NCBI GenBank assembly: GCA_046756945.1
Contig: JBHHXI010000001.1
Span: 1-64,000 of the forward strand
Direction: 5' to 3'
From: JACZQZ01 sp046756945
GTDB taxonomy: Bacteria; Pseudomonadota; Alphaproteobacteria; Rhodospirillales; 2-02-FULL-58-16
Length of the DNA: 64,000 nt
The translations under genes were made by a program, and so were the position numbers. The notes below the pieces were generated by a model. That model was not told the DNA's origin. It did no database searches and was given only the letters and a program-made list of their open reading frames with translations. Of this stretch, positions 21,465 through 30,289 are shown one piece after another. The first letter of the stretch is position 1. Each line of letters starts with the position of its first letter.

Positions 21465-21943
21465 GCCCCCTCGCCGTCCCCATCCGGCGGCTGCCCCACG
21501 GCGCCGGGCTGCCGCTGCCGGCCTGCGCCACCGCCATGAGCGCCGGGGTCGACCTGCTGGCGGCGGTGAGCGAGCCGGTGGTCCTGGAGCCCGGGGGGCG
21601 GGCGGCGATCCCGTCGGGCATCGCCATCGCCCTGCCGCCGGGCTACGAGGCGCAGGTGCGGCCGCGCTCGGGCCTGGCGACGAAGCACGGAATCACGGTG
21701 CTCAACAGCCCCGGCACCATCGACGCCGACTATCGCGGCGAGATCGGCGTCATCCTGGTCAACCTGGGCGACGCGCCGTTCGCCATCGAACGCGGCATGC
21801 GCATCGCCCAGATGGTGGTGGCGCCGGTCAACGCCGTGGCCTGGCGCGAGGTCGATTCCCTACCGGCAAGCGGCCGCGGAGACGGCGGTTTCGGCTCCAC
21901 CGGCACGGAAGCCGCGGCGACGGGAACCAAGGGAAGAGGCTGA
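21461..21943 (+). CDS. dut: dUTP pyrophosphatase
   Basis: Hydrolyses dUTP to dUMP and pyrophosphate, keeping uracil out of DNA; this complements the uracil glycosylase at the start of the window. The five trimeric dUTPase motifs are visible in 160 residues: [29 protein letters not shown] with the catalytic Asp, [12 protein letters not shown], and [11 protein letters not shown]. The start is the GTG that overlaps the coaBC stop (GTGA), and its TGA overlaps the ATG of the Rrf2 gene, so all three are translationally coupled. Confidence 0.96.
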   Translation: MSPLAVPIRRLPHGAGLPLPACATAMSAGVDLLAAVSEPVVLEPGGRAAIPSGIAIALPPGYEAQVRPRSGLATKHGITVLNSPGTIDADYRGEIGVILVNLGDAPFAIERGMRIAQMVVAPVNAVAWREVDSLPASGRGDGGFGSTGTEAAATGTKGRG

Positions 21944-22398
21944 TGTTGCGCCTGTCGAAGAAAATGCTGTTTGCCATCGAGGCGGTCCTGGACATCGCCT
22001 ACCACGCCGCCGGCGCGCCGGTGCAAAGCCGCGAGATCACCCGGCGCCAGGGCATTCCCCGGCGCTATCTGGAACAGGCGCTGCAGCAGTTGGTGCGCGA
22101 AGGCGTTCTGATCGGTGTCCGCGGGCCCCGGGGCGGCTACCGGCTGGCGCGCGAACGGCGGCGGATCTCGGTCGGCGACGTCGTCCGCGTGGTGCGCAGC
22201 ATGGAGCCGGGCGAAAACCTGCCGACGGACGCCGGCGGATCGGACCTGGGCCGCACCGTCGTCCAGCCGCTGTGGGCCGAACTGCACGAAGATGTCATGG
22301 CGCGTCTCGATTCGGTGACCATCGACGACCTGTGCACCCAGGCCGACCACGCGGGCGTCGACAGCGAAGGGCGGCGGAACCTGGACTTCTCGATCTGA
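21943..22398 (+). CDS. Rrf2-family transcriptional regulator
   Basis: A 151-residue winged-helix regulator. The Rrf2 pattern is shown by LSKKMLFAIEAVLDIAYHA, QSREITRRQGIPRRYLEQALQQLV (recognition helix) and GVRGPRGGYRLARERRRISVGDVV. It lacks the three-cysteine cluster of IscR; only one Cys (DDLCTQ) is present near the C-terminus, so an iron-sulfur cluster is unlikely. Its position just before cysK suggests a CymR-like role in sulfur amino acid control, but this is inferred from context. The ATG overlaps the dut stop. Confidence 0.88.
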   Translation: MLRLSKKMLFAIEAVLDIAYHAAGAPVQSREITRRQGIPRRYLEQALQQLVREGVLIGVRGPRGGYRLARERRRISVGDVVRVVRSMEPGENLPTDAGGSDLGRTVVQPLWAELHEDVMARLDSVTIDDLCTQADHAGVDSEGRRNLDFSI

Positions 22399-22472
22399 TC
22401 CGCGGGCTTGCCGTGAGCCGCCGCCCGGGCGGACGGCCGACGCAAAAAGGTGTATGGTAGCCGACCGTTGAC

Positions 22473-23483
22473 ATGACCAAACAACAGGCAGCGATCCCCC
22501 TTTCCGCCACGCCCGAGTTCCGCGGCCGCATCTACGGCGGCATCCTGGACACCGTCGGCGCCACGCCGCTGGTGCGCCTGAGCAAGCTGGCGGCCGACGC
22601 CGGGTGCAAGGCCGACATCGTGGCGAAATGCGAGTTTTTCAATCCCATGGCCTCGGTCAAGGACCGCATCGGCCTGGCCATGGTCGAAGCCGCCGAGGCC
22701 GAGGGCCGCATCGGCCCGGGCACGGTGCTGGTCGAACCGACCTCGGGCAACACCGGCATAGCCCTGGCCTTCGTCTGCGCCGCCAAGGGCTACCGCCTCA
22801 TCCTCACGGTGCCGGAAAGCATGTCCGGGGAACGGCGCAAGATGCTGGCGCTGCTCGGCGCCGAAACCGAATTGACGCCGACATCCCGGGGCATGGCCGG
22901 GGCCGTGCGGCGGGCCAAGGAGCTGGTCGAGGAACTGCCCAACGCGGTCATGCTCCAGCAGTTCGAGAACCCCGCCAACCCCGAAATCCACCGCCGCACC
23001 ACGGCCGAGGAGATCTGGCGCGACACCGGGGGCGAAGTGGACGTGGTGGTCAGCGGCGTGGGCACCGGGGGAACCCTGACCGGGGTCGCCGAGGTCATCA
23101 AGGCGCGCAAGCCCGGCTTCCGGATGATCGCCGTCGAGCCCGAGGACAGCCCGGTGCTGTCGTGCGGCCTGCCCGGCCCCCACGACATCCAGGGCATCGG
23201 CGCCGGCTTCGTTCCCAAGGTGCTGAACCGGGCCATGATCGACGAGATCCTGAGGATCGGCAACGAGACCGCCCTTGCCACGGCGCGCAAGGTGGCGCGC
23301 CTCGAGGGCCTGCCCGTCGGCATCTCGTCGGGCGCCGCCCTGGCCGCGGCCCTCGAGCTGAGCGAGCGGCCGGCAATGCGGGGCAAGATGATCGTCGCCA
23401 TCCTGGCCGATTTCGCCGAGCGCTATCTGTCCACCGCCCTGTTCGATAATCTGGAACGGAGCGCCGGAAAGGGCGGCACGTAG
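22473..23483 (+). CDS. cysK: Cysteine synthase (O-acetylserine sulfhydrylase)
   Basis: PLP enzyme making cysteine from O-acetylserine and sulfide. The PLP lysine is in [14 protein letters not shown] near residue 55-68. The substrate loop is [11 protein letters not shown] near 91, and the PLP phosphate site [10 protein letters not shown] lies near 190. It has 336 residues, slightly longer than E. coli CysK because of about 20 extra N-terminal residues. It follows the Rrf2 gene by 74 bases and precedes moeB and a DsrE-like gene, giving a small sulfur-handling group. CysK versus CysM specificity cannot be settled by eye. Confidence 0.93.
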   Translation: MTKQQAAIPLSATPEFRGRIYGGILDTVGATPLVRLSKLAADAGCKADIVAKCEFFNPMASVKDRIGLAMVEAAEAEGRIGPGTVLVEPTSGNTGIALAFVCAAKGYRLILTVPESMSGERRKMLALLGAETELTPTSRGMAGAVRRAKELVEELPNAVMLQQFENPANPEIHRRTTAEEIWRDTGGEVDVVVSGVGTGGTLTGVAEVIKARKPGFRMIAVEPEDSPVLSCGLPGPHDIQGIGAGFVPKVLNRAMIDEILRIGNETALATARKVARLEGLPVGISSGAALAAALELSERPAMRGKMIVAILADFAERYLSTALFDNLERSAGKGGT

Positions 23484-23502
23484 CAGCCGGGCGCGGGCCC
23501 CC

Positions 23503-24315
23503 ATGGAATTCAGCGAAAACCAGATCCAGCGGTATGCACGCCATATCCTCCTCGACGAGGTGGGCGGCGAGGGACAGGCCCGGCTGCTCGACGCCAAGGT
23601 CCTGGTGATCGGCGCCGGCGGCCTGGGTTCGCCGGTGCTCCTCTATCTGGCGGCCGCCGGGGTGGGCACGCTGGGCGTGGTCGACGACGACGTGGTCGAC
23701 CTGAGCAACCTGCAGCGCCAGGTGATCCACTCCACCGCCAGCATCGGCCGGCCCAAGGTGGAAAGCGCCGGCGACACCTTGCGCGCCATCAACCCGGACG
23801 TGCGGCTCGTCGCCCACCACGAGCGCATCGACGCCCAGAACGCCCTGGCGCTGATCTCCGGCTACGACCTGGTGGCCGACGGCAGCGACAATTTCCCGAC
23901 CCGCTTCCTGGTCAACGACGCCTGCTATTTCGCCCGCAAGCCCCTGGTGTCCGGGGCGATTCTCCGGTTCGACGGCCAGGTCGCCACGTTCAAGGCCTAC
24001 GAAGCCGGGGACAACCCGTGCTACCGCTGCCTTTTCCGCGAGGCGCCGCCGCCCGGCCAGATCCCGTCCTGCGCCGAAGCCGGCGTGCTGGGGGCGCTGT
24101 GCGGCATGATCGGATCGCTGCAGGCCACCGAGACCCTGAAGGAGCTGCTGGGTATCGGCGACAGCGTTTCCGGGTCGCTGATCATCTACGACGCGCTCGG
24201 CGCCACCTTCCGCAAGATCAAGGTGAAGCGGGACCCGGGCTGCCCGCTGTGCGGAGAGAACCCCGCCATCACCGATCTCTCGGCCCACGAGACGGGAGAC
24301 GACCGTGCCTGCTGA
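23503..24315 (+). CDS. moeB: Molybdopterin-synthase adenylyltransferase (MoeB/ThiF family)
   Basis: E1-like enzyme that adenylates the C-terminal glycine of a ubiquitin-like sulfur carrier such as MoaD or ThiS. Motifs are YARHILLDEVGGEGQ, the nucleotide loop GAGGLGSPVLLYLAAAGVG, DDDVVDLSNLQRQ, and two zinc-binding CxxC pairs, CYRC near 175 and CPLC near 247. IPSCAEAGVLG follows the first pair. At 270 residues it has no rhodanese domain, as in MoeB/HesA of Alphaproteobacteria. Whether it serves molybdopterin or thiamine cannot be decided here. Its stop overlaps the next gene by 11 bases. Confidence 0.9.
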   Translation: MEFSENQIQRYARHILLDEVGGEGQARLLDAKVLVIGAGGLGSPVLLYLAAAGVGTLGVVDDDVVDLSNLQRQVIHSTASIGRPKVESAGDTLRAINPDVRLVAHHERIDAQNALALISGYDLVADGSDNFPTRFLVNDACYFARKPLVSGAILRFDGQVATFKAYEAGDNPCYRCLFREAPPPGQIPSCAEAGVLGALCGMIGSLQATETLKELLGIGDSVSGSLIIYDALGATFRKIKVKRDPGCPLCGENPAITDLSAHETGDDRAC

Positions 24316-24757
24316 GGACGGGGCGCCCGGCCGCCCGGACAAGCTTTCGATCATCGTCTATTCGGGCGAGTTCGACAAAGTCCATTACGCGCTCGCCCTG
24401 GCCAGCTCGGCCGTGGCGACGAACCAGGCGGCGACACTGTTCTTCACCATGGGGGCGTGCCGCGCCCTGTTGCGCGCCGGCGCCGACGGCACCCCCGGCT
24501 GGCACACCCTCGGCGCCGGGCCGGGCGGTGCGGCGGCGGAGATCGACCGCGACTACGCCCGGCTGGGCGTCGCCACCTTCGACGAGCTATTCTCCGCCTG
24601 CGTGGAACTGGGGGTCCGCTTCATCGTCTGCGAGATGGGCCTGCGCGCCGCCGGCATCGAGCCCGAGGACCTGCGCGACGACCTGAGCATCGACACCGCC
24701 GGCATCGTCACCTTCCTTGGCGACGCGTCGAAGGACGGCGCGATGCTGTTGGTTTGA
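24305..24757 (+). CDS. DsrE/DsrF-like family protein
   Basis: A 150-residue protein with the DsrE-like fold. The N-terminal LSIIVYSGEFDKVHYALALASSAVA, here shortened, and LFFTMGACRALL near 55 resemble DsrE2/peroxiredoxin-like proteins that carry sulfur on cysteines. Cysteines occur at GACRAL, SACVEL and VCEMG; VCEMG sits where DsrE2 proteins often have a conserved Cys. The GTG start overlaps the moeB end, so it is translationally coupled. The context (cysK, moeB) supports a sulfur-transfer role, which is inference. It is the last gene of the plus-strand run; a palindrome cluster follows. Confidence 0.75.
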   Translation: MPAEDGAPGRPDKLSIIVYSGEFDKVHYALALASSAVATNQAATLFFTMGACRALLRAGADGTPGWHTLGAGPGGAAAEIDRDYARLGVATFDELFSACVELGVRFIVCEMGLRAAGIEPEDLRDDLSIDTAGIVTFLGDASKDGAMLLV

Positions 24758-24799
24758 CCGGCGCCGAAACCCTTCCCCAAAAACGTGAATGGCCGGGGG

Positions 24800-24950
24800 C
24801 AAAGGGGCGTTGCCCCTTTGAATCCCCACCAAGGGCCGGCGGCCCTTGGAATCCGATTAACGGGGTCCAGGGGTTTTGCAAACCCCTGGCGGGGGGCGTC
24901 GGGGGCGGCCTGCCTTCGCCGAAGCGAAGCTCCGGCTTCGCGCAGGCAGG
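24800..24950. repeat. Cluster of four intergenic palindromes
   Basis: Four perfect or near-perfect hairpins follow one another: CAAAGGGGC/GCCCCTTTG (24800-24820), CCAAGGGCC/GGCCCTTGG (24829-24849), CCAGGGGTTT/AAACCCCTGG (24867-24889), and GCGAAGC/GCTTCGC (24924-24941) inside an outer CCTGCC/GGCAGG pair (24909-24950). The pattern resembles multi-copy intergenic repeats I know from Rhodospirillales; copy number cannot be seen here. The 291-base gap between the DsrE-like gene and the convergent aminotransferase gene holds nothing else. Confidence 0.75.
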
Positions 24951-25048
24951 AGCCCCCCCCGACCGTCGTCAGGCCACATCAGGGGCAACGGCGCGCTCCG
25001 CGACTACGCCATCGCGGCCGGCGCCTTTTCGTCCGCCTCTCGCCTTCT

Positions 25049-25852
25049 TTAAGCGAGCGTCCGCATCTGTTCGAATACCGCCCCCGGGCGGCCGTCGCCT
25101 ATGGGCGCGCCGTCGACGGACACCAGGGCGCGAAATCCCAGGCAGTTGGTGACGAAGGCCTCCGAGGCCAGGGCCAGGTCTTCCGGTTCGAGCGACCGCT
25201 CCCCGGTCCCGGCGGCCGCCAGGACCTCGGCCCGCATGACGCCGGGAAGGGCGCCGTCGGCGACGGGCGGCGTCACGAGCGCGCCGTCGATGACGAGGAA
25301 AAGATTGGCGATGGTCGTCCCGGCCAGGCGCCCCGCCGTGTTCAGCAGCAGCGCGTCCCCGGCGCCCCGTCTCTCGGCCTCCTGGCGGGCGAGAATGTTG
25401 TCGAGATAGTTGATGCACTTGCAGCGCGACAGCGGCGAATGCTCGTTGCGCCGGGTCGTGGTGGCGATGACGGCGCGGATGGGAGAGGGCGCAGAGGCAT
25501 CCGCCGCGGCGGCCGTGATCAGCAGGGTCGGGCGGGGCTGGGGCGGCGGCAGCAGCCCGCGTCGCCCCGGGCCGCGGGTCAGCGTGAGGCGCAGGACGCC
25601 GTCGGTGACGGCGTTGGCCTCGAGCGTGTCGTCCAGGGCACGGCCGAGCGCCTCGTCGGAGACCGGCACCGGGAGGTCGAGAACGTCCGCGCCCGCCCTC
25701 AGCCGGGCGCAATGGGCGGCCAGGCGCAGGGGCCGGCCGTCGCGCGCGCGGATGGTCTCGAACAAGCCGTCGCCGAGGGCCAGGCCGCGGTCGGCGGGAT
25801 CGACGCGGGCCTCCGCCGCGGACACCAGCGCGCCATTGAGATGGATCAACAC
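25049..25852 (-). CDS. Class IV aminotransferase (PabC / branched-chain or D-amino acid aminotransferase-like)
   Basis: A 267-residue fold-type IV PLP enzyme. The PLP lysine is in CKCINYLDNILARQEAE near residue 145, the phosphate loop is GRLAGTTIANLF near 180, and the N-terminus has RVDPADRGLALGDGLFETI, as in 4-amino-4-deoxychorismate lyase and D-amino acid transaminase. ASEAFVTNCLGFRALVSVDG near 230 is also typical. Sequence alone does not separate PabC from other class IV activities; the FETIRARDG segment favours the lyase or D-amino acid group. The start is GTG. No pabA or pabB is adjacent. Confidence 0.85.
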   Translation of the reverse strand: MLIHLNGALVSAAEARVDPADRGLALGDGLFETIRARDGRPLRLAAHCARLRAGADVLDLPVPVSDEALGRALDDTLEANAVTDGVLRLTLTRGPGRRGLLPPPQPRPTLLITAAAADASAPSPIRAVIATTTRRNEHSPLSRCKCINYLDNILARQEAERRGAGDALLLNTAGRLAGTTIANLFLVIDGALVTPPVADGALPGVMRAEVLAAAGTGERSLEPEDLALASEAFVTNCLGFRALVSVDGAPIGDGRPGAVFEQMRTLA

Positions 25853-25936
25853 GGGACCCCCGCGAAAGCCGGCACGGCAGCGCTTGGCACAACCAGCTCC
25901 TTATCCACGGGACAACGCGTATCGCGGATGCGGGTA

Positions 25937-26923
25937 CTAAAACCCCTCCCCGAGCACCCGGTCGGGCGGCTTGTGGCCGTCGGTGAAGGTCTTGATGTTG
26001 ACCACCACCTTTTCACCCATGTCGATGCGGCCTTCGAAGGTGGCCGATCCCATGTGCGGCAACAGCAACACGTTGTCCAGTTCGAGAAGCTTCGGATTCA
26101 CCGCCGGCGCGTGTTCGAACACATCCAGACCGGCGCCGGCGATATCGCCGGCCCTCAGCAGGCGGGTCAGCGCGTTCTCGTCGATGACCTCGCCGCGCGA
26201 GGTATTGACGATGTAGGCGTGGGGCTGCAGCAGCTTCAGGCGCCGCTCGGACAGCAGGTAATAGGTGGCCGGCGTGTGGGGGCAGTTGACGGAGATGATG
26301 TCCATGCGCGCCAGCATCTGATCCAGGCTTTCCCAGTAGGTGGCCTCCAGTTCGGCTTCCACGTCGGGGTGATGCCGGCGCCGGTTGTGATAATGGATGG
26401 AGAGGCCGAACCCCCGCGCCCGGCGCGCCACCGCCTGGCCGATGCGGCCCATGCCGATGATGCCGAGCCGCTTGCCGTAGATGCGGTGGCCGAGCATCCA
26501 GTTGGGCGACCATCCTTCCCACCGGCCCGACCGCAGGACCCGCTCGCCCTCCGCCAGACGGCGCGGCACGGCCAGGATCAGGGCCATGGTCATGTCGGCG
26601 GTATCCTCGGTCAGCACGTCCGGCGTGTTGGTCACCACGATGTCGTGTTTGCGCGCGGCGGCGAGGTCGATGTGGTCGACCCCGGTGCCGTAATTGGCGA
26701 TCAGACGCATACGCGGGCCGGCCTGGGCGAGGAGCTGGGAATCGATGCGGTCGGTCAGGGTGGGGACCAGAACATCCGCCGTCTTCACCGCCTCGATCAA
26801 CTGGTCCGTGCTCATGGGCTTGTCGTCCAGGTTCAACTGGACGTCAAACAGTTCCATCATCCGGGTTTCAACGGCATCCGGCAGCTTGCGGGTGACCACC
26901 ACCAGCGGCGTTTTATTGGCCAT
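25937..26923 (-). CDS. D-2-hydroxyacid dehydrogenase (glyoxylate/hydroxypyruvate reductase type)
   Basis: NAD(P)-dependent reduction of 2-oxo acids such as glyoxylate or hydroxypyruvate to D-2-hydroxy acids. There are 328 residues. The substrate and cofactor motifs are NYGTGVDHIDLAAA near 75, GIIGMGRIGQAVARRARGFG near 155, VNTSRGEVIDENAL near 240 (catalytic Arg), the catalytic Glu in GLDVFEHAP near 265, and the catalytic His in LLPHMGSATFEGR near 290. The physiological substrate is uncertain. It converges on nothing: it ends 84 bases before the class IV aminotransferase gene on the same strand, and starts divergently from the SH3 gene. Confidence 0.92.
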   Translation of the reverse strand: MANKTPLVVVTRKLPDAVETRMMELFDVQLNLDDKPMSTDQLIEAVKTADVLVPTLTDRIDSQLLAQAGPRMRLIANYGTGVDHIDLAAARKHDIVVTNTPDVLTEDTADMTMALILAVPRRLAEGERVLRSGRWEGWSPNWMLGHRIYGKRLGIIGMGRIGQAVARRARGFGLSIHYHNRRRHHPDVEAELEATYWESLDQMLARMDIISVNCPHTPATYYLLSERRLKLLQPHAYIVNTSRGEVIDENALTRLLRAGDIAGAGLDVFEHAPAVNPKLLELDNVLLLPHMGSATFEGRIDMGEKVVVNIKTFTDGHKPPDRVLGEGF

Positions 26924-27139
26924 CAGAAATCCCCTCAGCGGGCGTCCGCGCCGTCAGGCCATAGCAACAAGGGGAAGCCTTGTCCAGCATCGCGTGGTCG
27001 GGGGCCGCCTGCCTGCGCGAAGCCGCCCGGCGGGACGGACGGGAGCGGCGCGAACGGATGTCTTGACCGCCGCCGAGGGACCGGCCGTATAATGGGGGCG
27101 TCCCGATGTCACCATCTTTTCGGTTCGGTCGCCCCTGCC

Positions 27140-27643
27140 ATGACTGCGCGGTCCATTCTGATTCTTGTATTCGCGGCCATCCTGTATTCGGGGATGTTGC
27201 CGGCATGGGCGGCGCCCGAAGGCTCGGGCCTGCCGCTGCCCCGTTTCGTTCACCTGCGCGCCGGCGAGGTGAACATGCGCACCGGCCCGGGGGTTCAATA
27301 TCCGGTGGAGTGGGTGTACCGGCGCCAAAACCTGCCCCTTGAGGTCATCGCCGAGCACCGCACGTGGCGCAAGGTGAGGGACTGGCAGGGCACCCAGGGC
27401 TGGATACACCAGAGCATGCTGAGTGGGCAGCGCACCTTTATCGTCACCGGCGCCGTCCGCACCCTGCGCGACGAGGCGGACGCCAGGAGCACGCCGATGG
27501 CGCGGGCCGAACCGGGCGTCGTCGGGCGCCTGATGGAATGCCCGAATGACAGCGGCTGGTGCAAGGTGGAGATCGACGAGTTCACGGGCTGGCTAAGACG
27601 GGTCGACTTCTGGGGCACCCACGCCAACGAGGCGGTGAAGTGA
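27140..27643 (+). CDS. Secreted bacterial SH3-domain protein
   Basis: A 167-residue exported protein. A signal peptide of about 24 residues (ILILVFAAILYSGM core, ending AWA) is followed by two SH3-like repeats. The first has the family signature LRAGEVNMRTGPGVQYPVEWVY near 40-62 and WIHQSMLSGQRTF. The second has TLRDEADARSTPMARAEPGV and WCKVEIDEFTGWLRRVDFWG at the end. Such SH3_4 proteins are typical of alphaproteobacteria and are thought to act at the cell wall. The gene is next to the dehydrogenase gene in opposite orientation, with 216 bases of shared upstream DNA. It converges on the DUF3501 gene across an inverted repeat. Confidence 0.88.
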   Translation: MTARSILILVFAAILYSGMLPAWAAPEGSGLPLPRFVHLRAGEVNMRTGPGVQYPVEWVYRRQNLPLEVIAEHRTWRKVRDWQGTQGWIHQSMLSGQRTFIVTGAVRTLRDEADARSTPMARAEPGVVGRLMECPNDSGWCKVEIDEFTGWLRRVDFWGTHANEAVK

Positions 27644-27648
27644 GGGGG

Positions 27649-27728
27649 CAGAGATCAGAGGTCAGAAAACAGAGAACAGAAGTCGGCCATTCGAAATTTG
27701 ACCTCTGACCTCTGACCTCTGACCTCTG
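27649..27728. repeat. Tandem GACCTCT repeats with matching inverted copies
   Basis: Four head-to-tail copies of GACCTCT occupy 27700-27727. A reverse copy, CAGAGGTCAG, lies at 27656-27665, so the region can fold into a hairpin with a 10-bp arm in several registers. It fills the gap between the converging SH3 and DUF3501 genes and could act as a bidirectional transcription barrier. It lacks a T-tract. Confidence 0.7.
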
Positions 27729-27731
27729 TCT

Positions 27732-28319
27732 TCACTTGAAATCCCCGGCCAGGGCGGCGCGGACGGCCTCGGGCAGGCGCGCCATGTGGCCGTAGTTCTC
27801 GTGGCCGATGCCCAAGGTGACGTCCGCCCCGGGCGTGGCGAACTTTTCGACCTGCGCCGGCGTGAAGGGAAAGCGCAGGAAATGCACCGATGACGCCCTG
27901 CCGGCGGCGGTGCTGCGGTCCACGTCTCCCTCGGGCACGGCGCGGATGGTTTCGCCGTCGACGCTGAGGGTCACCGTGTTCTCCACGCCGCCGAGCCGGG
28001 CCAGGACGCGGGCGCGGCGGTCGGCGTCGTCGATCTCGAACATCAGGGTGGCGACCAGGTTGTTCCCCTTGGGGACAAGCGGGTTATAGGCCGCCAGTTC
28101 GTCGGCGATCTGGTCCTCGCCCCCCTTCTCGATGTAGAGCATCTCGTGGATCTGGTGCCACATGGTTTCGTAACACTCGAAACTGAACATGGCGTCGGGA
28201 CCGACCGCCAGGCGGCGGGTCTTTTTCAGCTCCATCATCGCCGGGCGGCGCTGGCGCCGTGTCTTCGCGTATTCGTCGACCGGCATGATGTCGGCGCGGG
28301 TGATCTCGGTTTTTGCCAT
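27732..28319 (-). CDS. DUF3501 family protein
   Basis: A 195-residue protein of the DUF3501 family. The N-terminus has ITRADIMPVDEYAKTRRQRRPAMMELKK in shortened form and the family patterns VGPDAMFSFECYETMWHQIHEMLYIEKGG and YNPLVPKGNNLVATLMFEID. No function is established, but the family is almost always found next to rubrerythrin and a heterodisulfide-reductase-like Fe-S protein, as here. It is soluble, with no signal peptide. It follows the Fe-S protein gene by 13 bases and is the last gene of the rubrerythrin operon. Confidence 0.88.
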   Translation of the reverse strand: MAKTEITRADIMPVDEYAKTRRQRRPAMMELKKTRRLAVGPDAMFSFECYETMWHQIHEMLYIEKGGEDQIADELAAYNPLVPKGNNLVATLMFEIDDADRRARVLARLGGVENTVTLSVDGETIRAVPEGDVDRSTAAGRASSVHFLRFPFTPAQVEKFATPGADVTLGIGHENYGHMARLPEAVRAALAGDFK

Positions 28320-28332
28320 TGCTCGTTCCCGC

Positions 28333-29664
28333 TCACAGCCCGCTGGCCAGGGCGATCAACTGGATGGGATGCTGTGCCCCTTCGACGGCCGGGCCGCCGC
28401 CGTCCAGACGCTCCATCCCCTGCACGATGTGCGCGCGGGCCAGGGGACATTCGGAAACGATGAACGCCGCCTTCGTCCCGGCCGCCTGGCGTGCCACCGG
28501 CCGGCCTGTCTTCAGGGCCACCGGGAACATGTCCTTTCTGATCCCCCAGGCGCCGCCGTGCCCCGAACAGCGCTCGATCACCGAGACCTTGGTGTCGGGC
28601 ACCAGCGCCAGCATCTCGGCCGCCTTGCGGCCCATGTTCTGGGCCCGGGCATGGCAGGCGATGTGCACCGCGACATCGCCCGCCAGGGGCTTCAGGGGCC
28701 GGGCCAGGCCCTCTTTTTTCGCGATGTCGACCACGTACTCGCTGATGTCGAAGGTGGCCCGGCTGAGCCGGATGACATCGTCGTCACCGGGCATGATCAG
28801 CGGCCATTCGAACTTGAGCATGAGACTGCACGACGGAACCAGGGAGACGACGTCGTATCCCGTGTCGATCCAGCCCCGCAACCCGGCCGCCACGGCGCAC
28901 GCCGCCGCGGCGACCCCGGCGATGTCGCCGGACTCAAGCCGCGGCATGCCGCAACAGGCGGGATGGACGACTTCCGTTTCGACGCCGTTCGCCGCCAGCA
29001 CGGCGCGCGCCGCGACGCCGATGTCGGGGCCGTTGTAGTTGCCGAAACAGGTGGCGTAGATCACCGCCTTGCGGCCGAAGGCGGGGGCATCCCGGTTGAC
29101 CGGCGCCGGCGCCGGGCGGTCCGTCAGGGTCGGGCGGTGGAATTTGGGCAGCTCCGCTTCGCGGTGAATACCGGCCGCCGCCTCCATCAACGGCCGGGTC
29201 AGGCGGTTGCCGCGGTCCGTCGCCCAGTTGGCGAGCGGCGCCATCGAACACCCGAGCCGGCCGTTGCGGTCGGTCCTGGCGAGCTGGCGCGCGGCGAAAC
29301 CGACCTTGCCCTCCCTCGCCTCGACCGCCCGGTAGCGCAGCATGAGGTGGGGGAAATCCAGGTTGAACTGGTGGGGCGGCACGTACGGACACTTGGTCAT
29401 GAAGCACATGTCGCAGAGGGTGCAGGCGTCCGCCACACCCTTGAAATCGCCGCTCGACACCCCGTCCACCTCGCCCGTATCGCTGCCGTCGATCAGGTCG
29501 AACAGGCGCGGGAAGGCGTCGCACAGGTTGAAGCAGCGCCGGCAGCCGTGGCAGATGTCGAAGACCCGGCGCAACTCTTCGTCCAACTTCTGGCGATCGT
29601 GGAAATCCGCCTCCCGCCAGGGGATGGGATGGCGTTCGGGCGCCTCCAGGCTACCTTCGCGCAT
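28333..29664 (-). CDS. Heterodisulfide reductase-related Fe-S oxidoreductase (CCG domain)
   Basis: A 443-residue iron-sulfur protein. Two 4Fe-4S motifs lie in the N-terminal quarter: CHGCRRCFNLCDAFP near 38 and CTLCDMCFMTKCPYVP near 82. Two CCG-type motifs follow, one with HPACCGMPRLESGD near 235 and one with IACHARAQNMG and CSGHGGAWGIRKD near 330-360. This is the GlpC/HdrD type that passes electrons to thiol or quinone acceptors. Partner and substrate are unknown. Placed between rubrerythrin and DUF3501, it probably supplies electrons for peroxide detoxification (inference). Confidence 0.9.
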   Translation of the reverse strand: MREGSLEAPERHPIPWREADFHDRQKLDEELRRVFDICHGCRRCFNLCDAFPRLFDLIDGSDTGEVDGVSSGDFKGVADACTLCDMCFMTKCPYVPPHQFNLDFPHLMLRYRAVEAREGKVGFAARQLARTDRNGRLGCSMAPLANWATDRGNRLTRPLMEAAAGIHREAELPKFHRPTLTDRPAPAPVNRDAPAFGRKAVIYATCFGNYNGPDIGVAARAVLAANGVETEVVHPACCGMPRLESGDIAGVAAAACAVAAGLRGWIDTGYDVVSLVPSCSLMLKFEWPLIMPGDDDVIRLSRATFDISEYVVDIAKKEGLARPLKPLAGDVAVHIACHARAQNMGRKAAEMLALVPDTKVSVIERCSGHGGAWGIRKDMFPVALKTGRPVARQAAGTKAAFIVSECPLARAHIVQGMERLDGGGPAVEGAQHPIQLIALASGL

Positions 29665-29757
29665 GTGTGCGCTCCTTACCGTATGGCTACGGCTCCCCTA
29701 GAAATACGGGGGATCCGCCGGACCCCCCGCTGGTGCAAAGAATCCGGGGGACAGCCT

Positions 29758-30177
29758 TCAATCCATGCCGTCAAGCGCCTTCTGGAACCGGCCGGCGTGG
29801 GATTTTTCGGCCTTGGCCAGGGTTTCGAACCAGTCGGCGATCTCGTCGAACCCTTCCTCGCGGGCCGACTTCGCCATGCCGGGATACATGTCGGTGTACT
29901 CGTACGTCTCACCGGCGATGGCCGCCTTCAGATTGTCCTCGGTCGGTCCGATGGGAAGGTCGGTGGCCGGGTCGCCGACCTCCTCGAGGTACTCGAGATG
30001 GCCATGGGCGTGGCCGGTTTCACCTTCGGCGGTGGAGCGGAAGACGGCGGAAACGTCGTTGTAACCCTCGATGTCGGCTTTGCGGGCGAAATACAGGTAG
30101 CGGCGGTTGGCCTGGGATTCGCCGGCAAAGGCGTCTTTCAGGTTCTTTTCGGTCTTGGTTCCCTTCAATGCAGGCAT
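29758..30177 (-). CDS. Rubrerythrin (short form, no rubredoxin domain)
   Basis: A 139-residue diiron ferritin-like protein that reduces hydrogen peroxide. The helical bundle shows [19 protein letters not shown], then [17 protein letters not shown], then [20 protein letters not shown] and [15 protein letters not shown], containing the ExxH metal ligands (GETGHAH; EKSH). The usual C-terminal rubredoxin domain is missing, so electrons must come from a partner, plausibly the Fe-S protein encoded downstream. It leads the three-gene operon and is preceded by a good promoter with an Irr-box-like sequence. Confidence 0.93.
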   Translation of the reverse strand: MPALKGTKTEKNLKDAFAGESQANRRYLYFARKADIEGYNDVSAVFRSTAEGETGHAHGHLEYLEEVGDPATDLPIGPTEDNLKAAIAGETYEYTDMYPGMAKSAREEGFDEIADWFETLAKAEKSHAGRFQKALDGMD

Positions 30178-30255
30178 GGTTTTCTCCCCTTATCGGGTCT
30201 CCTCCCGATGGCAAATACGAATCGCGCCGAGCCGGCGCCAAAGGCCTCATCCCCC

Positions 30256-30284
30256 AATATGAGGGCAGTTGGCCGCCGTGTCAA
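30256..30284 (-). promoter_or_regulatory. Promoter of the rubrerythrin operon
   Basis: On the minus strand TTGACA (30284-30279) and CATATT (30261-30256) are separated by 17 bases. This is the best -35 match seen in the window. It would give a leader of about 70 bases before rubrerythrin. Confidence 0.65.
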
Positions 30285-30289
30285 TGATT

